DNA from: Adiantum capillus-veneris
Lineage: Eukaryota; Streptophyta; Polypodiopsida; Polypodiales; Pteridaceae
NCBI GenBank assembly: GCA_014529385.2
Contig: CM043954.1
Location: forward strand, 96,055,247-96,119,246
DNA length: 64,000 nt
Direction: 5' to 3'
Position 1 is the stretch's first letter. Each line of letters starts with the position of its first letter. A program made the position numbers and the translations under genes. The notes under the pieces are model-generated. The model made no database searches, had not been told where the DNA came from, and saw nothing but the letters and a program-made list of their open reading frames with translations. Shown piece by piece: positions 56,716 through 64,000 of this stretch.

Positions 56716-57437
56716 TGTTAGAAAATAAGACGCAGCTAAATAGATAATTGAGTAGATTACTTAATGGAGAGAGACAGATTTACATACACGAGATTATAGA
56801 GTAGAGTGAGAGAGAGAGAGAGTACACACGATATACGTGGTTCACCCAATGTGGGCTACGTCCACGGGAAAGCAGCCACTCAATGGCTTTAGTACTTCAA
56901 AACAAGAAGTAGTTTACAAAGGGATTATACCCTTTTGGAGCTCCCACCTTGCTTCACTCTCACCACCTCACACTCACCTTGTTGCATCAACTTCACACTA
57001 TATAATGTGTGTAGAAATGGCCTCCTTTTATAGGCCAAAAGGGCTGCCCTCTCTTATGAGAGGCAGCCATGTGTAGCCGCCCTTGTGTGAATAAGTCCAA
57101 ATTGGACCCTCCAATCCGCCCATGTGTGGCCACCCTTGTGTAGACAAATCCGCTTTTGAATTTGGCCACCGGCCACCGGCCATTGACCACCGCCATTGAC
57201 TACCGGCCATCGGCCAACCGATGGTTGTTTTTCGACCACTTTCCGGCCGCCGTGCGGCCATAATATTCTGGTCATAATATTGACAAAAGTTGCCCCTGAT
57301 TTTTGGCCGTGAAAATTTTGGTTTCCGGCGAGTGATTTTCCTTTACGCACGATGGCTTCTCCTCATAATGGGTGCCTTACAAATGTGCGCTTTTACCACA
57401 TAAAATTACAAGGGTAAATTAGGCTCCATACTTGACA
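56716..57437 (-). repeat. Copia-B 5' LTR
   Basis: The plus strand runs TGTTAGAAAATAAG to CATACTTGACA. It is similar to Copia-A LTRs but with a rearranged minisatellite and a short internal loss near 57285. Confidence 0.92.
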
Positions 57438-60400
57438 AAAATCTTGGCCTTGTGATGCAAATCCAACCAAGAGCCAAGCTTCAATGCATGCTCATCTCCT
57501 GTACCATGCTAATTACTAAGCTAAGCTATGCTAATATGAGTGATTATGTGAGGAGATGTACATCTTTCTTGTAAGAATACTCCTACTTCCTCTCAATCTA
57601 CTCTCATACCCTGCTAGCTCTCACCATCTTCGAAGGTGTGTGAGGTCTTGGGTCTGAGATCGGGGATAATTGATGTTGTGTTTGCTAAGTGTTTTGCTTA
57701 GTGCATGAAGCTTTCATCTTCATTGCACTAGCTAGTCTTGAAGGAACACAAAGAATTGTATTGTACAATGTCTCTCTTGATGGGAAAAACCATAGTACAA
57801 AGCCTTTTGGAGGGGAGACTGGCTCCATGCAAATCCGGTCCTCAACTGTTGTCAATAGCTTAATTTCTCTCTCTTTTGAAAGTATTGTTCATGCTATCTA
57901 ACTAGGTGTTATGCTTTTTGTTGCTCTCTCCACCCAAGCACTCTTGTAATTCTCATTAGGAATTTGTTCTAATGAAATGCCCACTATGTTCATGCTAATT
58001 TCCGCTACACACAAGTTTTTAGGCCATTAAATGTTACACGGATCAAGGTGAAGTTTATTCATGATAATGTGAGCTCAAGATGAAGAGAGGGGTGAGAACA
58101 TCTGCCTGATTTTTTCTGTTTCCTTTTCAAATTTCAAAATACACTTAGTGCTTGATTTCTTGTGATTCCATGAATCAAGGCATTAGCATTCAGGTGAGAC
58201 TCCGCATGAGAGAAAGTGTGTCCGCGAAAGACTATGGGTGTGGTAGAATGTGCATTTTTTTCGTAGATTGGAACATTGTGTGTGTCATAGATTCTCAATG
58301 TGTGTGTGAATCGTTGATCTCAAGAACCAATGGATGATTTTCGATGAAATTCACGACCGAACTGGACCATGAAACGGGAAATATGCATTATCCCATAATG
58401 TCTATGGTCAATCTGCATAGCAAAAGACCTAACTTTCTTGTGCTCGGACCTTTGAAATGCAGCCATTGCATAGTGAGAGCGAGACTAGAGACCGAGAAAT
58501 GTAGACTCGGGAGACATCGGGTGGTGGACTTGCCAATAGTATGGGTCGTGTGTGCAATTTTTTTTAAACCAGTGGTGTGAAGTGACAGGCCACTGTGAGT
58601 AGGCAAAGGTAATATTGTTGATGATGGGCCAGCATTAACAATTGAACCGAGCCTCGTTGTTGATTATTGAATGGAACAAATAGCACAAACTCAGCAGATT
58701 TGGTGTGTGGTGCCTCATGAGTTGCTGTTGCCAATAAGAGATAAGCAGGGAATATCTCCAACATTGTGTGGGTCAAGTGGCCATCAATGGCTTTGTCTGT
58801 GACCTATGGGTCATGTTGATTCAACAAGCATGTGGCTAAGCCAAGCAAGTGCATCGACAAAAAGCTACCAATGTTATGATGGTGTAGAGCATGAGCTGCG
58901 AGGAATGGCATATGTGTGATAATAGATAGGGGGCGTGTGCCATGGCCTGATTTATCAATCAATCCAACTTACAAGGCTTGGGTGGTGGGTCTGCAGACTA
59001 GCGAGCATAGCAGGGCAAGAGAGATGTTGGAGAGGGGGAATGGGGAACACACCTCACACACACACAACTGCCTCTATATAGCTCAGGGTATTCACAACAC
59101 CCCTGTCCTCTCAAAAACACCTTCAAAAAAAGCAACTCACACTAGCAAGGCCTCGCCTGCACTTCTCCCAACGCACACACGATTTGCACAATCCTCAGAC
59201 AACGAGCACACCAATCTTGCCTGCTTCCGGCTCTTCCACAACTCAACACCTCTCTCTCTTTCTCTCTCACACAGACAGGGGGCCCGGGGGGGCACACACG
59301 CTCACACACACCGGCACCACACACCCTGGAGACGAGCAAAGAAGAAAGGGTGGAAGGGGGGAGAGATGACGCCAAAACCGGCAAGGACAATTTCTCCCTC
59401 AAAGAGAAAAAACACCAAGTACAACATCCATATGACCTGCTCTTGGCCGCACCATAGCCATCACTGTTTCACACAGAGGGGAACACACCTCCCTCCAAAC
59501 TCGCATCCATCGGCACACGCCTCGACGAAAAATCCACCGTTTGCTTCGCTCCGCCCGTAGCTCCTCCTCGTTTTTTTTCCCCTTCTTTTGTAACTTGGAC
59601 CTTAGTTTTGAAGCTCAACCCTACTTTTTTTTCTTTTTTCAACTCCAGCCACCCCTTCCCTTTTTCATTTACAAAACAAAGAGAGCTCCAACATTTGATT
59701 CACGTGCCGTCGGTGCTACACGTGTTCGGGTTCGCCCAACACTCCTCTCGTGAAGTTACCCTTTGCCAAATTCACACCTAGAGAGCTTTTCCACATTCGG
59801 AATATTTCCCATCCTTTTACCGCAGTCGCCCCCTTGGAAACAAATCAAGTTCGCCCCCCCTCTGCCGTGATTGTCCGTCAACTTGAAGTGGGTGCACCCC
59901 GATGCCCCTGACTTCAATCGACGAGCCGAAAATTTTGGCTGACTCCTCACATTGCATGAAACTTTCCAAAACTCTAGCGAGCTCAAAAAATTCATGTCGG
60001 CACGCCCACCGATGAGCACATACCCGATCCCCGACAAATATTCCATAAGCCATAGTTTGCTCGTCTGAGCTCCGAATGGCAATCCAAAAAGACTGGCATG
60101 CTCCACAGCTCAAGCTTGACATGCGTATCCACTGATCCCAGTTTTCGCCACCTTTTTGTACCTGCCCTGCTCGTCGGAGATTTGCAAAGCATTCCATCTT
60201 CGAACAATCATAACTTTCACACCCGGACTCCGTTTGAGGAGCCGTTTGGACCAACTTGCAAAGCATCTTGAAGACCATATTGTAGAGCATCAAATCCGCA
60301 TCTCGGCCACCTTTACCTATCATCCCAATTGCCAACCAGTCTGGGGCCTTTTTGGCCTAAAAAATTGCATCACGTATACATCTGCGCTACCACTTGCCTG

Positions 60401-61155
60401 TGTCCAAGGCCTTCATTCCTGCTTTTGCCCTTTGCCATGCACCTGGTAGCATACACATCATTGCATTACACACTTCCTAGCACATACCAACTTTGGTTGC
60501 ACCATCATTGCCCACCCCCTTGTTGAACATTCATGTTCAACCACAAAGAGGCTTATTTCACTAAAAGCTGCCACACAATAACAAACTCTCTGCACATCAC
60601 AAAACCACCTAACATATGTACAAAACCTGGCATTTGCTACCCGTTGCCTTTGTTTATGTGGGTTGCCCAACCCCCTGCTTTACTACCTGCCATCATCCAT
60701 CTGGATCAAACACTGGGCATTGATCCCCTCCATCCACCTGCCACAACCTCCCATAGTGTTGCATCCCAGTGCATAGCCAATCATCCACATAATTTTCCCT
60801 TGGCATGCTTCCAATGCTCCGAGCATTCATAAGCATATTGTCCACTTCCAAAAAAACACCACCAAAAGCATCACCGCTTCCATCAGACATATCATCATTG
60901 ACATGAAACATACCATGCCCTACCTCCCAACCATATAACGCAAGATCCTCCTCAAGCAAATGTCGTACCTGCTCCGACAGCCCACTGCATAGCTGCTTTT
61001 ATCAACATACTATACAAAGTTTGGACACAATCTGGGAATCCGCATCACATGCCATAGAGTCACCTGAGTGCATAGGAAACACCTCTATCTTTGGCTCCAC
61101 ACTCGCCTTCACACCTGCCATGCACTCAACTCCAACATCATCAAGATCTCCCTCA
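57438..61155. other. Unresolved sequence; LTR-like and low-complexity parts
   Basis: No gene is defended. A TATATA at 59075-59080 after a CA-repeat, pyrimidine runs at 59250-59270 and 59560-59650, and A-rich stretches suggest old LTR sequence. The long frames at 58916-59560 (plus) and 59817-60335 (minus) have biased composition and no family motif. The part next to 61155 is probably the decayed continuation of element F. Confidence 0.4.
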
Positions 61156-62297
61156 TCAATCGGCCCCATCTAGGTCGATAAGCACCACTTGCTTGTCGGC
61201 TTCCATCACCTGCTCTTCAAGCATCTCTTCTACTGCTGCATCATGCTCCATCAAGGAAGAGAGAAACTCATTCTCTATCGCATTATCCTCATCTTGATCT
61301 TCATCCATAAGCAAGGCCACCTTGTCATTCTTGGCAAAACCCTGTACCTGATGCACCACCACGGCACACTCCACTGCCACTTTCATTAGCATGGCCATTA
61401 ACATGGCACTGCACATCACCTTCACCTGCATATCATCCCTTGTAGGCCTAGACTGCTTCATTTGATCTCCACTAGGCATCTTGGCTTGCACTTCATACTG
61501 ATCCTTGCACACATTCACTGTCTCTCCACTCACATGCAAGAGGTCGAACTCATCATACCTGGATTGAGACGACTCCGTCTCCCAACTCGTGTCTGTGTCT
61601 ATAGAACTATCATCACTCGACCCACTCTCCTCTTCCGTTTCAAGCTCATGAATCTCCTCTAGCTTCACCACTTCGAACTCGTCTGCAAACCGTACATTTT
61701 GACCTTTACCACACTTCAATGGAGCTTCTACAACCACACTTGAACTTGGTAGCACGTCCTTTCTGGAACTACCTGTACATCCTCCACAATTGGAGCCACC
61801 CTAATTGGCATTCTCGGCATTGGAACCATCGTGTATTTCTATAGCCACATAACCCGCGGTTCCCCTCACACATGCACTTCTCTTTGAACCATCCTTGGCT
61901 CGACTACCACAGCATCAACCTCCTCTGGGATCACGACACCTAGCAAACCCTGTCTAGCTTCACGCTTCTTGAGAATCTTCTTGGTTCCCCCTTTCGCTAG
62001 AGCCACCGCTTCTTCGTATGACACCGGGCCGTCTATCTCAACCTTGTCGCGCACTTCCTCATGCAGGCAATCCATGAATTTCCTCAGCTTTAAAAACCCA
62101 ACATTCTCAGCAGTAGTTACCTTTATCAGCTTTCTCCAAAGGACCTCAAACTCCCATAGGAACGCTTGAAAATCCGCTTCCAAGCCTTGCTTCAAATTGT
62201 CCAGCCTTCTCTTTACTTCATCCAACTGCGCATCTGCTACATATTTTCTTCGAAAAGCCGCTTCCAGTGCTTCCTAAAGGGGAGTTCTCATGGGCAT
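61156..62297 (-). pseudogene. Gag-like ORF of element F
   Basis: The minus strand starts MPMRTPL at 62297, then a TAG near 62276, then EALEAAFRRKYVADAQLDEVKRRLDNLKQGLEADFQAF. LWEFEVLWRKLIKV, FLKLRKFMDCLHEEVRDKVE, VSYEEAVALAKGGTKKILKK and REVHV follow, to 61866. This capsid-like helical pattern (FEVLWRKL, KFMDCL, SYEEAVALA) is like retroelement Gag. After a break a second frame (61755-61156) is acidic, with VRFADEFEVVKLEEI and SGSSDDSSIDTDTSWETESSQ, and ends in VVLIDLDGAD, which might be the beginning of a protease. No zinc knuckle is seen. It is probably a Gypsy-type Gag; the family is not recognised. Confidence 0.6.
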
Positions 62298-62318
62298 CAA
62301 AGGTGCGTGAGCGGGGAA
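62298..62318 (-). other. Very short leader / putative primer site of element F
   Basis: Only 21 bp separate the LTR edge and the first ATG; the minus strand reads TTCCCCGCTCACGCACC. It lacks the usual TGG start. Confidence 0.4.
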
Positions 62319-64000
62319 TGTTAGAAGGAATGTGTATGAGTTTGTTTGACATAGAGATGTTCAATTTCAATGCTGCTCTTCTAAGCTATCACCCCCTTAA
62401 TTGTTAAATGTGTCGCATTTTCAATTGAAACAAAGACTCCACAAAATCATGCACAATGTCAACCAACCGTTCAATTATTGCAACCTCTTCATGTTTCTTT
62501 TTGAATTGATTCCATGCACACTTAGTGGCCTTATAGACTTAAATGTGATTTGCAATATCACACCCAATTAAGCAATGGACATACCCATTAATCTTTGCAA
62601 AGTTGATTGCTCACATCCCAAGTCATAAAATCATCCAAACCCAATTGGCTTGTCATTTTGATTTGCATGGCTACATGCTTGTGATTATGGCAACTCGTAA
62701 ATGCACAAATTAATGAAATTTTTACCATATCGACTTGGCATACATGAAAATGGTAAAAAAAATCATCTTCAATTGGGTTCCAATTGAATCATCTCAAGTC
62801 ACACACCAACCTTTGGGTCTTGCAATCATCATGATTAGTGGTGGCACCAATCATTCATTTTCTCATTGGATAGATCATATTATTGAGTAGGCACACATCC
62901 AAATTTAGACCAAAACTATATGCAATTCACCGGTCAATCTCACATTGCAACGCACAAATTGCACACTTGATCAAGCATAAATTATTGCATGCATGCTCAA
63001 TTTCTTAAAAATTAACACTATTTTGACCCAATCAAGTAATGCTGCACAGACTCAAAAATTAAGCACGAAAGCTCAAATTTGGCTCAATTAGCAATGCATT
63101 TAGGATTATACCTAATGATTGCACACATATTTGATGCACAGTTTACAATCAAAAAGAATTTGGGTGTCCCAATTGACCATTGAAAATCAAGTGGTCTTGG
63201 ATGGGCACACACACTCAAATTTTGCCCAAATTCTTGGCAATTAGGCATATCCAATGATTGGAATTGCCTAACATTCACATCAATTACATGATAGCACATT
63301 CACATATCATCAATTCCATCAATTTTTATGCATGCACACACTCAAGATTAGGTGCACACTCGAATTTTATGGCAGTTTTTTCCCTCTTTGGTGCATTATG
63401 CACACACTGATTTTTATACAGACACATGAATTGTTGTTGTAAATCAAGCTTAATCTTAACACACACTTCATTCATTAGTCAAAATTGACCATCAATTTCA
63501 TTTCAAAACAATCAAATTAAGCTCTCAAAGTATGTCGATTGATTTACACACCTAATTTTAGCAATAATTTTGCAACAGATTGGAATCAAATTAATCACCC
63601 AAAAATTGAATGGAGTAGGCCAATGCACTTACAATCGATTGCATCCAAGCTAATCCTTGCTCCACGTGTGATGACTCTACCTTGCACACACATGTGTGCA
63701 TCTCCAGTTTAGCCCAGCATTGACCAATTAATGGCCAAAAATCAACCACTCAAATCATCAAATTAGGCACAATTTAGCATAATTAATTTGATTAGAGTGA
63801 TGATTCCACCTCTTATAAGGGGATCAAACCTACATTACACTTTAAATGTTAGCGGTTAGGTTAGTAGAGTTAGTAAAAAATTAATAAAGGTTAGCAAATG
63901 GAATTAGTACAATTAGCATGGAAATGAAGCAAAAATTAGTAATGGTTAGTGAGAAATTAGTGAAATTGGTGGTGGAATTGGAGATTTGGGATATTCATAA
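62319..64000 (-). repeat. Probable 5' LTR of element F, running out of the window
   Basis: The plus strand begins TGTTAGAAGG next to the Gag start of element F. It is AT-rich with no gene; near the window end short phrases such as AATTAGTA and GGTTAG repeat. The other LTR edge and partner lie outside or are not recognised. Confidence 0.45.

Larger units (their letters stand above)
54347..57437 (-). mobile_element. Copia-B: internally deleted relative of Copia-A
   Basis: The partial 3' LTR (54347-54836) runs straight into integrase (from 54834), then protease, gag, primer site and the full 5' LTR (56716-57437). RT, RNase H, the PPT and part of the 3' LTR are missing. The 5 bp on both sides (CAACT and AAAAT) do not match convincingly. 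Confidence 0.92.

Noticed and set aside
54342-57442. Target-site duplication around Copia-B
   Set aside because: CAACT and AAAAT differ at two of five bases; a deletion or later change at one end is as likely.

Overview
The window looks like nuclear DNA of a land plant with a large, repeat-rich genome. I favour a fern, lycophyte or gymnosperm, but the sequence does not settle the lineage. I can defend no host protein gene, rRNA or tRNA gene. Almost everything recognisable is LTR retrotransposon sequence in nested and broken layers. Evidence for a plant includes Ty1/Copia and Ty3/Gypsy polyproteins of plant type, primer-binding sites matching plant tRNA-iMet, tRNA-Asp and tRNA-Trp, and a Gypsy element with a second RNase H (Tat-like).

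Layout. 1-445: Gypsy integrase fragment. About 446-6815: minus-strand Gypsy remnants, comprising a probable 3' LTR with polypurine tract (PPT), a decayed accessory ORF (1500-3593), a tandem-repeat/LTR-like block, a gag-protease remnant (4406-6183) and a partial LTR. 6816-18309: Gypsy-A, a complete but decayed Tat-like element (4-bp target duplication GCAC) inserted in that partial LTR. Its 2.4-kb LTRs are packed with CT/CA microsatellites and carry a poly-G tract about 20 bp after the TATA box. 18310-21085: unresolved. 21086-45666: Copia-A (minus strand), itself split in gag by Gypsy-B (25491-44509, plus strand, 5-bp target duplication AACGC). 45672-50435: no gene, containing a 141-bp tandem duplication and an LTR-like end. 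50442-51571: start of another Gypsy (Gypsy-D) gag. 51742-54346: Copia-C, with a natural in-frame gag/RT-RNase H deletion fusion. 54347-57437: Copia-B, a deleted relative of Copia-A. 57438-61155: unresolved. 61156-62297: gag-like ORF of minus-strand element F, then a probable LTR to the window end.

The most interesting object is Gypsy-B, about 19 kb long with LTRs differing by only about ten substitutions. It reads as one frame through gag, protease, RT, RNase H and integrase for 2,643 codons, broken only by TAA/TAG codons. It has (i) two integrase-type H2C2 zinc domains in tandem, (ii) a second retropepsin downstream of integrase, (iii) a tail with a repeated K-Q-aromatic motif, (iv) an internal copy of its own 12-nt PPT core, (v) a large accessory ORF next to the 3' LTR whose C-terminal domain recurs in the remnant at 1.5-2.2 kb, and (vi) nine copies of a 24-bp palindrome, four in the 5' leader and five in the spacer before the accessory ORF, at spacings of about 284 or 125-135 bp. 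Together these suggest an unusual Gypsy lineage with a cis-acting repeat system and added protein functions. The functional reading is inference.
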